From Pseudobutyrivibrio ruminis CF1b (lineage in GTDB: Bacteria > Bacillota > Clostridia > Lachnospirales > Lachnospiraceae): DNA of 64,000 bases. The translations under genes and the position numbers were made by a program. Positions 19,893 to 27,966 of this stretch are shown piece after piece. The notes beneath the pieces are model-generated. The model did no database searches, had not been told where the DNA came from, and saw only the letters and a list, made by a program, of their open reading frames with translations. How positions within the stretch are numbered: position 1 is the stretch's first letter; each line of letters starts with the position of its first letter. The stretch covers positions 372,001 to 436,000 of the forward strand of contig NZ_AUJB01000008.1 in NCBI RefSeq assembly GCF_000424005.1, written 5' to 3'.

Positions 19893-21638
19893 ATGGAAGA
19901 GTATACTAGCATTTTATTTGGTGTGTGGTTCCTGATAGGTGCCGCATTGGTTTTCTGGATGCAGGCAGGTTTTGCGATGGTCGAGGCCGGTTTTACCAGA
20001 GCAAAAAACACAGGAAATATCATTATGAAAAACTTAATGGATTTCTGTATCGGTACTGTAATGTTTATTTTCTTAGGCTTTGGACTTATGTTTGGAGAAG
20101 ATTGTCTCTTTGGTTTAGTAGGAAGACCAACACTTGGAATCTTCACTGATTATGCAAGCTTTGACTGGAGCAATTTTGTATTTAACCTTGTGTTCTGTGC
20201 TACAACAGCAACAATTGTTTCAGGAGCTATGGCTGAGCGTACAAAGTTCGTTAGCTACTGTGTATATTCAGGTGTTATCTCACTTGTTATATATCCAATC
20301 GAAGCACATTGGATCTGGGGTGGCGGCTGGTTAGCTCAGATTGGTTTCCACGATTTTGCAGGTAGCTGTGCAATCCACATGGTAGGTGGTATCTGTGCTC
20401 TTATAGGTGCAAAAATCCTTGGACCACGTATTGGTAAATTTAGTCACGATAGAAATGGTAAGATTACAAAGGTAAATGCTTTCCCTGGTCACAACATCGC
20501 TCTTGGAGCCCTTGGTGTATTTATCCTTTGGCTTGGTTGGTACGGATTTAACGGTGCTGCAGCAACATCATTAGAGCAGCTTGCTTCAATCTTTGTTACA
20601 ACAACAATTGCGCCTGCAGTTGCTACAGTAACAACAATGACATTTACATGGCTCAAGTTTGGTAAACCTGATGTTTCTATGTCACTTAACGCTTCACTTG
20701 CAGGTCTTGTAGCCATTACAGCTCCTTGTGATGTAACAGATGCATTTGGCGCAATTGTAATCGGTGTTGTTTCTGGTTTCCTTGTAGTATTTGGTGTATG
20801 GCTTCTTGATTACAAGCTTCACGTTGATGATCCAGTAGGTGCCGTAGCTGTTCATATGATGAACGGTATCTGGGGCACAATTGCAGTTGGTCTTTTTGCA
20901 ACAACTAGCGCTCCAGCAAGTGAGCTTTCAGGTCTTTTCTATGGGGGCGGATTTAAATTATTAGGTATACAGTTACTCGGTGTTGTTACAGTAGGTGCAT
21001 GGGCAGCAGTAACAATCACAATTACATTCTCAGTTATTAAAGCAGTTATCGGTCTTCGTGCTTCAGCAGAAGAGGAAATCGTTGGTCTTGACAGAACAGA
21101 GCATGGTCTTCCATCAGCATACTCAGGATTTAACATGCTTGATGATGACTTTGATTCAGATGAGTACGATGAGGAGACAGCAAGTCTTATTACAGAGACT
21201 CTTGAGGCAGCTGGTCTTGCAACTCCTGAGGAGGCTATCGAGGTTGAGTACGCACCATCACAGATTACAGCAGCTGGTCGTCCTCGTATGACAAAGGTAG
21301 AAATCCTTTGCAAAGAGCGTAACCTTGAGAAACTTAAGAACGCACTTCTTAAGCTAGGTATTACAGGTATGACAGTATCTCACGTAATGGGTTGTGGTGT
21401 TCAGAAGGGTGCTCCTGAGTACTACAGAGGTGTTGCTTTAGAGCCTTCACTTCTTCCTAAGATTCGTGTAGACGTAGTAGTTTGCAAGGTACCTGTTAAG
21501 GATGTTATTGAGACAGCCAAGAAGGTTCTTTACACAGGTCACATTGGTGATGGAAAGATCTTCGTTTACGATGTAGAACAGGTTGTAAAGATTCGTACAG
21601 GAGAAGAAGATTTTGCAGCTCTTCAGGATGTTGAATAA
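19893..21638 (+). CDS. amt: Ammonium transporter fused to a PII (GlnK) domain
   Basis: 581-residue fusion. Residues ~1-395 form an Amt/MEP/Rh channel with 11 expected membrane helices and both pore histidine regions (AIHMVGG and VHMMNGIWG). An acidic linker (~400-460) leads to a complete PII domain (466-581) with QKGAPEYYRG (T-loop) and TGHIGDGKIFV (B-loop). PII normally plugs the Amt pore when 2-oxoglutarate is low and ATP/ADP favour binding; here the regulator is tethered. The T-loop position of the Tyr uridylylated in enteric PII is Leu (RGVAL), so that modification cannot occur. Good AGGAGG upstream. It probably belongs to the asnB-glnN unit through the hairpin at 19826. Confidence 0.93.
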   Translation: MEEYTSILFGVWFLIGAALVFWMQAGFAMVEAGFTRAKNTGNIIMKNLMDFCIGTVMFIFLGFGLMFGEDCLFGLVGRPTLGIFTDYASFDWSNFVFNLVFCATTATIVSGAMAERTKFVSYCVYSGVISLVIYPIEAHWIWGGGWLAQIGFHDFAGSCAIHMVGGICALIGAKILGPRIGKFSHDRNGKITKVNAFPGHNIALGALGVFILWLGWYGFNGAAATSLEQLASIFVTTTIAPAVATVTTMTFTWLKFGKPDVSMSLNASLAGLVAITAPCDVTDAFGAIVIGVVSGFLVVFGVWLLDYKLHVDDPVGAVAVHMMNGIWGTIAVGLFATTSAPASELSGLFYGGGFKLLGIQLLGVVTVGAWAAVTITITFSVIKAVIGLRASAEEEIVGLDRTEHGLPSAYSGFNMLDDDFDSDEYDEETASLITETLEAAGLATPEEAIEVEYAPSQITAAGRPRMTKVEILCKERNLEKLKNALLKLGITGMTVSHVMGCGVQKGAPEYYRGVALEPSLLPKIRVDVVVCKVPVKDVIETAKKVLYTGHIGDGKIFVYDVEQVVKIRTGEEDFAALQDVE

Positions 21639-21690
21639 AGTAAGATTAATCAATTGCAAATGAGATTATTGCGCAAGATGGAATATAAAA

Positions 21691-21724
21691 AAGCTTAGGG
21701 TGATTCGTCACCCTAAGCTTTTAT
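21691..21724. terminator. Bidirectional terminator between amt and fucO
   Basis: Perfect 13-base arms (21691-21703, 21708-21720) closing a TTCG tetraloop, with A-run on the left and T-run on the right. Serves both convergent genes. Confidence 0.9.
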
Positions 21725-21726
21725 GA

Positions 21727-22875
21727 TTATGCCATAAGCATACGGAACATCTCGATTACCTGCTCCTTTGTAGCCTCACGTGGGTTACCTGGATAGCATG
21801 CATCATTAAGCGCATCTGTTGCAAGAGTATCAAGATCTTCTTCTTTAATCTTATCAAGAGTTGTAGGGATTCCTACATCCTCTGAAAGTTTCTTAACTGC
21901 AGCGATTGCGGCATCACGATATTCTTCCTGTGTCATGTTATCAACACCTTCTACGCCCATTGCTCTAGCTACCTCGCGAAGTCTCTCTCCTGTATACTCG
22001 CGGTTGAATTCCATAGAAATTGGAAGGAACATAGCACAAGCTACACCGTGTGGTGTGTCATAGTGAGCTGAAAGTGTATGAGCCATAGCGTGGTCAATAC
22101 CAAGACCTACGTTTGAGAATCCCATACCAGCAATGTACTGTCCAAGAGCCATGCCTTCACGGCCAGACTTCTTATTTTCTACAGCGTCGCGTAAGTTAGA
22201 AGAGATAAGACGGATAGCTTCAAGATGGAACATATCTGTCATTTCCCAAGCAGCACGTGTTGTGTATCCTTCGATAGCATGTGTAAGAGCATCCATACCA
22301 GTTGCAGCTGTAAGTCCCTTAGGCATTGAGCTCATCATCTCAGAATCAACAATAGCAACGATTGGCATATCGTGTGTGTCAACACATACGAACTTTCTTT
22401 CCTTCTCAACATCTGTGATAACGTAATTGATTGTTACCTCAGCAGCAGTACCAGCTGTAGTTGGAACAGCGATGATAGGTACGCATGGGTTCTTTGTAGG
22501 TGCAACGCCCTCAAGTGAACGAACATCTTCAAACTCTGGGTTTGTGATGATGATACCGATAGCCTTTGAAGTATCCATAGAAGAACCACCACCGATTGCA
22601 ACGATGCAGTCAGCACCTGATTTCTTGAACGCTTCAACACCATTCTTTACATTTTCGATTGTTGGGTTTGGCTTGATGTCTGAGTAGATTTCATAAGGAA
22701 TCTTTGCAGCATCAAGAAGGTCGGTAACCTTTCCTGTTACACCAAACTTGATAAGATCAGGATCAGAAGCTACGAAAGCCTTCTTGAATCCGTTGTTGTT
22801 AATTTCTGTCACTACTTCGTTGATTGCGCCAGCACCATGGTATGATGTGGCATTGAGTGAAATTCTGTTTGCCAT
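21727..22875 (-). CDS. fucO: Lactaldehyde reductase (iron-containing alcohol dehydrogenase)
   Basis: 382-residue group III alcohol dehydrogenase very similar along its length to FucO, which reduces L-lactaldehyde to 1,2-propanediol with NADH after deoxysugar cleavage by RhaD or FucA. Visible: GGGSSMD nucleotide motif (~98), VRSLEG, VPTTAGTAAEVTINYVITD, and metal ligands in the ATGMDALTHAIEGY Asp-His pair and the DHAMAHTL and TPHGVA histidines. rhaB and rhaD lie 14 kb away, giving it a clear metabolic partner. A dyad over its promoter and adjacent tetR genes suggest TetR control. Another Fe-ADH activity cannot be excluded. Confidence 0.88.
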   Translation of the reverse strand: MANRISLNATSYHGAGAINEVVTEINNNGFKKAFVASDPDLIKFGVTGKVTDLLDAAKIPYEIYSDIKPNPTIENVKNGVEAFKKSGADCIVAIGGGSSMDTSKAIGIIITNPEFEDVRSLEGVAPTKNPCVPIIAVPTTAGTAAEVTINYVITDVEKERKFVCVDTHDMPIVAIVDSEMMSSMPKGLTAATGMDALTHAIEGYTTRAAWEMTDMFHLEAIRLISSNLRDAVENKKSGREGMALGQYIAGMGFSNVGLGIDHAMAHTLSAHYDTPHGVACAMFLPISMEFNREYTGERLREVARAMGVEGVDNMTQEEYRDAAIAAVKKLSEDVGIPTTLDKIKEEDLDTLATDALNDACYPGNPREATKEQVIEMFRMLMA

Positions 22876-22904
22876 TTTCTCTATTCTCCTTTTTATTAAT
22901 ACAT

Positions 22905-22939
22905 TGTGTTAAATAATTAACACATCCCTTTGATTACAA
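22905..22939 (-). promoter_or_regulatory. fucO promoter with 8-4-8 palindromic operator
   Basis: On the minus strand TTGTAA (22934-22939) and TTATTT (22911-22916) are 17 bases apart. A perfect palindrome tgtgttaa-ataa-ttaacaca (22905-22924) covers the -10 region, with the size and symmetry of a TetR-family operator. Confidence 0.6.
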
Positions 22940-22995
22940 TTTTATCATTTAGGATATGGAGAATATAAGTTACAGATGTTCAGTTGTGTAACATG

Positions 22996-23541
22996 CTAGA
23001 GAATATGAATTTCTTTAAATAGTTCATGCAGCTTCGGTGGCATGGCATCAATCATCAGGTCTGCCAAGGCTTCTTCTGGCTCCTTCATTCCCTTCATCAG
23101 CCACTGTACAGTCATGTAAATAGAAGACCAACAGTACATTTCTAGCAGTTTTCTGGTTTTAGTGTCAGGTGGGGTGCCAGTTTTCTCGCGAATGATAGCA
23201 CAGTAGAATTCATAAATCATAATGAAATCGTGCTCTTTTAGATTATTTTGATTGTCACCCTTGAAACCGGCGGTGAAGAACAGTTTCTCCTGCTTAATGT
23301 ACTGGAATTTCTTGATGAGGCCTTCTCGAATAGTTTCTCCTTTACCCATTTCCTTGAAGGATTGCTCAAGAAGACGGTCGAAGTACCAGTTTACCAAATC
23401 ATATTTATCTATGAAGTTTCTATAGAAGCTTTGTCTTGAACAACCTGCAGTTTCTACTATCTGTTTTACAGTAATATTTTCAACGGAGGTAGTTCGCATA
23501 CAGGCCTTCATGGCTTCTGCTAATTTATATTTAATATCCAT
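22996..23541 (-). CDS. TetR-family transcriptional regulator
   Basis: 181 residues. N-terminal helix-turn-helix (~18-48) with the TetR signature ITVKQIVETAGCSRQSFYRNFIDKYDLV; the rest is the variable helical ligand/dimer domain, similar to the short DhaS-like type. It lies between fucO and a second tetR gene, all on the minus strand, and ends ~120 bases before fucO. It is the nearest candidate to bind the palindrome at 22905. Ligand unknown. No strong ribosome binding site is visible, and the 20-base gap from the upstream tetR suggests translation from a shared mRNA. Confidence 0.85.
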   Translation of the reverse strand: MDIKYKLAEAMKACMRTTSVENITVKQIVETAGCSRQSFYRNFIDKYDLVNWYFDRLLEQSFKEMGKGETIREGLIKKFQYIKQEKLFFTAGFKGDNQNNLKEHDFIMIYEFYCAIIREKTGTPPDTKTRKLLEMYCWSSIYMTVQWLMKGMKEPEEALADLMIDAMPPKLHELFKEIHIL

Positions 23542-23561
23542 AATTTCATATACCTAATATT

Positions 23562-24122
23562 TTAGTCTGATGTTGTTGCGGTAGTAATATTGTGATTACA
23601 GTGGAAAATGAGTGAAGCCATTTCTGGTATCGACATATCAAAATCATTCATAATCCAGGTTCTTAGTACATTCAACGAACCATTCATTATAAAAACGAAA
23701 ATGTATTTATCTGATTTCATTTCATTAAAATCGGGAACTGATTCCTTAACGTGATTTGCTATTTTTTCTATTATTGAATTTTGAAAATCGATAGTATCTG
23801 ACTGGCAAAGTAGCACGCCAAAGGTTTCCTTATTTGATTTTACATAATTAAGGAAGTTTTCTACCGATTCTATAGTATTAAAATCTCCTCCTAAATCTTC
23901 CAAAGCCTCAAAGGATTTATCTAAAACTTCATTTTCAATATCTTTTAGCAGTTCAAACTGATCCTGATAGTGTAGGTAAAAAGTAGAGCGGCTCATTTCT
24001 GAAAGGTCGCATATTTCTTTAATAGAAATTTTTGTAATAGGTTTTTCTGCCATAAGCGAAAGCAGAGATTCCTTCAAAATTCTCTTTGTCACTAAGGTTC
24101 TTCTGTTGTTTTTGACTGCCAT
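23562..24122 (-). CDS. TetR-family transcriptional regulator
   Basis: 186 residues with an N-terminal TetR helix-turn-helix (~25-60, ISIKEICDLSEMSRSTFYLHYQDQFELL) and a C-terminal domain of the TetR_C_7 type. AAGGAG precedes the ATG. It is transcribed divergently from the SDR gene at 24360, so the shared 240-base gap with its dyads is its probable target. Two adjacent tetR genes of different sequence suggest two signals at this locus. Ligand unknown. Confidence 0.85.
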   Translation of the reverse strand: MAVKNNRRTLVTKRILKESLLSLMAEKPITKISIKEICDLSEMSRSTFYLHYQDQFELLKDIENEVLDKSFEALEDLGGDFNTIESVENFLNYVKSNKETFGVLLCQSDTIDFQNSIIEKIANHVKESVPDFNEMKSDKYIFVFIMNGSLNVLRTWIMNDFDMSIPEMASLIFHCNHNITTATTSD

Positions 24123-24197
24123 TTAATTTCTCCTTAAGAATGTTAACAAAAATTTTAGATTTTTAACGCTACGTGGCAACAGTGCCTTGTTCTTAAG

Positions 24198-24222
24198 ACT
24201 ACACATTGTCGAAAAGTGTAGT
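24198..24222. promoter_or_regulatory. Dyad in the tetR/SDR divergent region
   Basis: 7-base arms actacac (24198-24204) and gtgtagt (24216-24222) with an 11-base spacer, between divergent genes. Candidate TetR operator. Confidence 0.4.
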
Positions 24223-24251
24223 AAACAATACGTTCTAAAAAATATTGCAAG

Positions 24252-24285
24252 TTGTAAACTGTACATTGCGTCTATATTATACAGT
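24252..24285 (+). promoter_or_regulatory. Promoter of the SDR gene
   Basis: TTGTAA (24252-24257) and TATTAT (24275-24280), 17 bases apart, ~75 bases before the start. Short arms actgta (24258-24263) and tacagt (24280-24285) bracket the spacer and -10. Confidence 0.6.
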
Positions 24286-24359
24286 CAAGAGCTCACAAAA
24301 ACAAGCAATCAAAAAAAGGAAGGATTATTTTTAGACATCAAATAAAGAAGGTAAATGAC

Positions 24360-25874
24360 ATGAAAAAAGTATTAGTTACCGGCGCGGCTGGTGGAATGGG
24401 ATATGAGTCTCTCAGACAGATGGCAGAAGATGGATGTGATTACGAGATTGTTGCCTGCGACTTACCAAATGACAAGTCAAAGGAAAGATTACGGGAGTTT
24501 GAGGGCAACAAGCGTGTAACGATTATGCTTGGTGATTTAACAAATTACAGATTTGTAGTTGAGGCTGTGAGAGGTTGTGACCTTATTATTCACATAGCTG
24601 CTTTTGTTTCTCCGGCTGCAGATTACTTCCCTAAGAAGGCAATGGAAGTAAATTATGGCTCTACAAAGAACTTCGTAAATGCGTTATATGAGTTGGGTCA
24701 GCAGGATGCTACAAAGTATGTTTCTATTGGAACTGTTGCTGAAACTGGAGACAGAATGCCTCCTATCCATTGGGGTAGAGTTGGTGATCCAATCAAGCCT
24801 AGTATGTATGACTATTATGCAGTGTCTAAGGTTGCGGCAGAGCGTCTTGTTGTAGAGTCTGGTCTTAAATATTGGGTAAGCCTTAGACAGACAGGAATTA
24901 TGGGAACTGCAATGGCAAAGGTTAGAGACTCTATTCAGTTCCACAACTGCTTGGATAACGTACTTGAGTATGTCTCAGATAGAGATAGCGGTAGAGCCAT
25001 GAGAAACCTGGCAGCATTTGATAATGACGGAAGTTTAGCAGAGGATTTCTGGGGACATATATACAACATCGGTGGAGGCGAAAGCTGCCGTGTTGCCACA
25101 ATTGATATGTACAAAATCATGTATGGTGAAATGGGCTTTACTTCATTAGATTCAGTTATCGAGCCAAAGTACAATGCCACAAGAAATTTCCATGGGCAGT
25201 ATTATTTGGATTCAGATAAATTAGAGGACTATTTACATTTTAGATCAGATTCAATGCAGTATTTTTATGATGCATATCTGAAAGAAGTAGGGGCTGCAAA
25301 GCCATTTGCTAAGGTTATCAATAGGCTTCCTGGTGGACAGAAGTTTATGGGATGGATTATTAGAAAGACCTTCTTAAAGCTTCAGATGGGACAGAATGGA
25401 ACACGAAGATGGATTCAGGATAACGATGAGGCTCACATTGATGCATTCTGGGGCAGCAAGAAAGCATGGAAGGCAATTCCTGACAAGGTAAGTGATATTA
25501 ACGGATTTACGGATTGGGATACAGTAGTAAATATTGACCATGGTTATGATGAGACTAAGCCTGAGTCAGAGCTTACTCTCGAAGATATGAAGGGGGCTGC
25601 AGAATTTAGAGGTGGTACCTGCGACTCTACAGAAATGACTACAGGTGATTGGAAAACTCCACTTAAGTTCACCTGCCAGTATGGTCATCACTTCACTGGA
25701 AGCCCAAGACTTATTCTAGAGGGTGGCCACTGGTGCGACGAGTGCGAGCGCAAATCTTGGAATTATGGCAACAGAGCTAAGAAAGATAAGTTCTTTGCGC
25801 AGGTTTGGAATCCACTTCATGACGAGGATGAACTTAGGGAATATCCAAAAATTGTTAATGAATTAGAGGTGTAG
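24360..25874 (+). CDS. NAD(P)-dependent epimerase/dehydratase with C-terminal Cys-rich domain
   Basis: 504 residues. N-terminal extended SDR Rossmann domain (~1-300) with GAAGGMG dinucleotide motif and catalytic YYAVSK (Tyr-x-x-x-Lys). A further ~200 residues are not part of standard SDRs and contain Cys421, Cys439 (next to QYGHH), Cys459 and Cys462 (WCDECE), spaced like a zinc ribbon. Substrate unknown; the location beside glycoside transporters and a rhamnosidase suggests a sugar or glycoside oxidation-reduction step. The end is suspect: a further 42 codons lie just after the stop in another frame (25871-25999), so the protein may be truncated by a frameshift. Confidence 0.78.
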   Translation: MKKVLVTGAAGGMGYESLRQMAEDGCDYEIVACDLPNDKSKERLREFEGNKRVTIMLGDLTNYRFVVEAVRGCDLIIHIAAFVSPAADYFPKKAMEVNYGSTKNFVNALYELGQQDATKYVSIGTVAETGDRMPPIHWGRVGDPIKPSMYDYYAVSKVAAERLVVESGLKYWVSLRQTGIMGTAMAKVRDSIQFHNCLDNVLEYVSDRDSGRAMRNLAAFDNDGSLAEDFWGHIYNIGGGESCRVATIDMYKIMYGEMGFTSLDSVIEPKYNATRNFHGQYYLDSDKLEDYLHFRSDSMQYFYDAYLKEVGAAKPFAKVINRLPGGQKFMGWIIRKTFLKLQMGQNGTRRWIQDNDEAHIDAFWGSKKAWKAIPDKVSDINGFTDWDTVVNIDHGYDETKPESELTLEDMKGAAEFRGGTCDSTEMTTGDWKTPLKFTCQYGHHFTGSPRLILEGGHWCDECERKSWNYGNRAKKDKFFAQVWNPLHDEDELREYPKIVNELEV

Positions 25875-25999
25875 AAGAAGGCGCTGAAAAGCTTGGCGTT
25901 CAGGCAGATGATATTGAAGGCGCTATTGCTGATTCAATGAAGCTTTGCAAAGACATCATGGATAAGAAAGTAAATTCTATTTCAATGCGAGGAGAATAA
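25862..25999 (+). pseudogene. Out-of-frame C-terminal remnant of the SDR gene
   Basis: The stretch after the SDR stop encodes, in frame 2, EEGAEKLGVQADDIEG followed by a helix and a TAA stop at 25997, with no start codon at its head and no ribosome binding site. Removing the two bases ta at 25872-25873 would join it in frame to the SDR (GAG-GTG-GAA-GAA). It reads as the detached last ~42 residues of a longer SDR. Either a real frameshift or a sequence error. Confidence 0.5.
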
Positions 26000-26002
26000 T
26001 CT

Positions 26003-27487
26003 TTGGTTACTAAAGTAAATAAGATTTTTGACAGCCATTTTTTGGCTTCAAGAATTAGCTCGGAAGATACAACTAAAAAAGAGAAATATTTAGGCTATTT
26101 ATTGGGCCCCACAGGAGCGCTACTTCTGAATGGTGTCCTTGCCTCATACTTAAATGTTTTTTACACGGATGTATTGAATCTTACTGTGGTTGGGGCGGGT
26201 TTGTTTTTGGCGATTTTTCCAATTGTATCAAGAATGTTAGGCGCATTCATAAATATTGTAATTGGAAGATGGATTGATAAGACAAAGACTAAAGAAGGGA
26301 AAGCCAGACCTTGGCTTTTGATGTCAGCTCCGCTAATAACCATAAGTGGAATACTGCTTTGTATGGTACCAAGCAGCAATGTGACTGTGCAGGCAATCTG
26401 GGTGGTGGTCTCATTCAATTTGTTTTATGGATTGGCCTTTAATTTATTTAATATGAGCCATAACCTTATGGTTCCTCTTTCTACTAGAAAGATTGAGCAG
26501 AGAGGAAATTTATCTGTATTAAATAATATCTCTAATACTATGATGACGGGAATTCTTGCGGCCCTATTTTTCCCAGCAGTAATACTTCCTGTCATTGGTG
26601 CTAATCAAAAGTTGTGGTTAATTACTATATCGACACTTTCGATTATCGCATTTCCGCTAATAGTTTTAGAGTACTACTTCACAAGAGAGAGAATTACTTT
26701 AGAGGATGCAGGAAAGGCAGAGGATTTAGAAAAGCAACAGCCTACAGGAAGACAGCAGTTAAAAGCAATCTTTTCAGATAAATACTGCCTTATTATTTTT
26801 GCCTATTTTGCGATAAATCTAGTTGCAGCTCAGTTGAAAAACACATCTCTCGTTTATTACTGCAATTATGTCCTTGGAACTTACAATGATGGTTACACTC
26901 AATCATTAGTCTCTATTTTAGGGGGCTTACCTATGGGAATTGGACTATTTGCTGTGTGGCCTATAGCAAAGAAGTTTGGTAAGAAGAATACCACTGTGGC
27001 AGGATTTATTCTTATGGCAGTTGGCAGTTTAATTTGTTTTATTGCTCCTAAGAGTCTTCCAATAGTTCTTGGTGGTCAATTCATTAAGAACATAGGTGCA
27101 TTGCCATCTGCATATATTTTCATGGCTTTATTTGCAGATGTGTTAGATCACTTAGAATGGAAGCACCATTTTAGATGTGATGGAATGGCAATGTCCATTT
27201 ATTCAATAGTATTTACTGTCGCTGCAGGTGTTGCTACAGGCGTTTTAAACCTTGGCCTTAGTCTATCAGGCTATGTGGCACCAGTATTCGATGGCGCTAC
27301 AGGAGTTACTATAGGGGCAGTCCAGTCAGGGACCACTCAATCCGTAATTACGTTTTTCTTTGTGGGATTAGAGGCAATCACAGGTTTAATCTGTGCCGGA
27401 TTGTTACATTATCTTGATGTTGAAAAGGTAATTGAAAAGGAACAGGAAGAAATTCTTCAGCGAAAGAGCGCTGAAGCTGTTTGTTAG
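26003..27487 (+). CDS. GPH-family glycoside/cation symporter (MFS)
   Basis: 494-residue membrane protein with ~12 hydrophobic segments. The N-terminal [12 protein letters not shown] and the loop [18 protein letters not shown] are typical of glycoside-pentoside-hexuronide cation symporters (MelB superfamily). It uses a TTG start with GAGGAG (25989-25994) 8 bases upstream, lying inside the SDR remnant. It is followed by a small membrane protein and a GH78 rhamnosidase, so a rhamnose-containing glycoside is a reasonable but inferred substrate. Confidence 0.87.
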   Translation: MVTKVNKIFDSHFLASRISSEDTTKKEKYLGYLLGPTGALLLNGVLASYLNVFYTDVLNLTVVGAGLFLAIFPIVSRMLGAFINIVIGRWIDKTKTKEGKARPWLLMSAPLITISGILLCMVPSSNVTVQAIWVVVSFNLFYGLAFNLFNMSHNLMVPLSTRKIEQRGNLSVLNNISNTMMTGILAALFFPAVILPVIGANQKLWLITISTLSIIAFPLIVLEYYFTRERITLEDAGKAEDLEKQQPTGRQQLKAIFSDKYCLIIFAYFAINLVAAQLKNTSLVYYCNYVLGTYNDGYTQSLVSILGGLPMGIGLFAVWPIAKKFGKKNTTVAGFILMAVGSLICFIAPKSLPIVLGGQFIKNIGALPSAYIFMALFADVLDHLEWKHHFRCDGMAMSIYSIVFTVAAGVATGVLNLGLSLSGYVAPVFDGATGVTIGAVQSGTTQSVITFFFVGLEAITGLICAGLLHYLDVEKVIEKEQEEILQRKSAEAVC

Positions 27488-27502
27488 AAATGAGGTTTTA
27501 TT

Positions 27503-27865
27503 ATGTTATTAGGAAACATGTATATTTTGACTGGTATTGTAAGCATGATGATGGTGGACTGTCATTTTGGCAGAGGAAGCGAAGTCTTACTTGTTTTAAT
27601 TGTGATGCTTACTGAAATTATTGGAGCAATCTTCTATGCGCGAGAAGCTATGAAAAGAGGAGAGACTTTATCTATTCAGAATAAACTGATAGTAGTTTTA
27701 GGCGCTTTTTCTATTCTTGTAGGTTATCTTTTCTCATTAATTACAAGCAATATTTTAGGAATTATGTTTGGTGCAACAGTAGCAATCATTGGTGCAATTA
27801 TTAAAATGGAATTTTTACTTCCAATTATACATGAAAAGATGGAAAGAAAGATAAGAAGAAAATAG
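27503..27865 (+). CDS. Small four-helix membrane protein, unknown function
   Basis: 120 residues with four hydrophobic segments (~5-18, 26-44, 62-80, 86-106) and a basic C-terminus (EKMERKIRRK), so the tail is probably cytoplasmic. No recognised family. It starts 16 bases after the transporter stop and precedes the rhamnosidase. Its place suggests a helper for the transporter, but nothing in the sequence proves this. Confidence 0.65.
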   Translation: MLLGNMYILTGIVSMMMVDCHFGRGSEVLLVLIVMLTEIIGAIFYAREAMKRGETLSIQNKLIVVLGAFSILVGYLFSLITSNILGIMFGATVAIIGAIIKMEFLLPIIHEKMERKIRRK

Positions 27866-27966
27866 TAGAACACATATATACAATATATTTCACATATCTA
27901 CAATAAGTCGTCTGTGACAAAAGGTAGAATTCATAGAAAAATGTATCTATAGAAGTGGAGAAGGTA

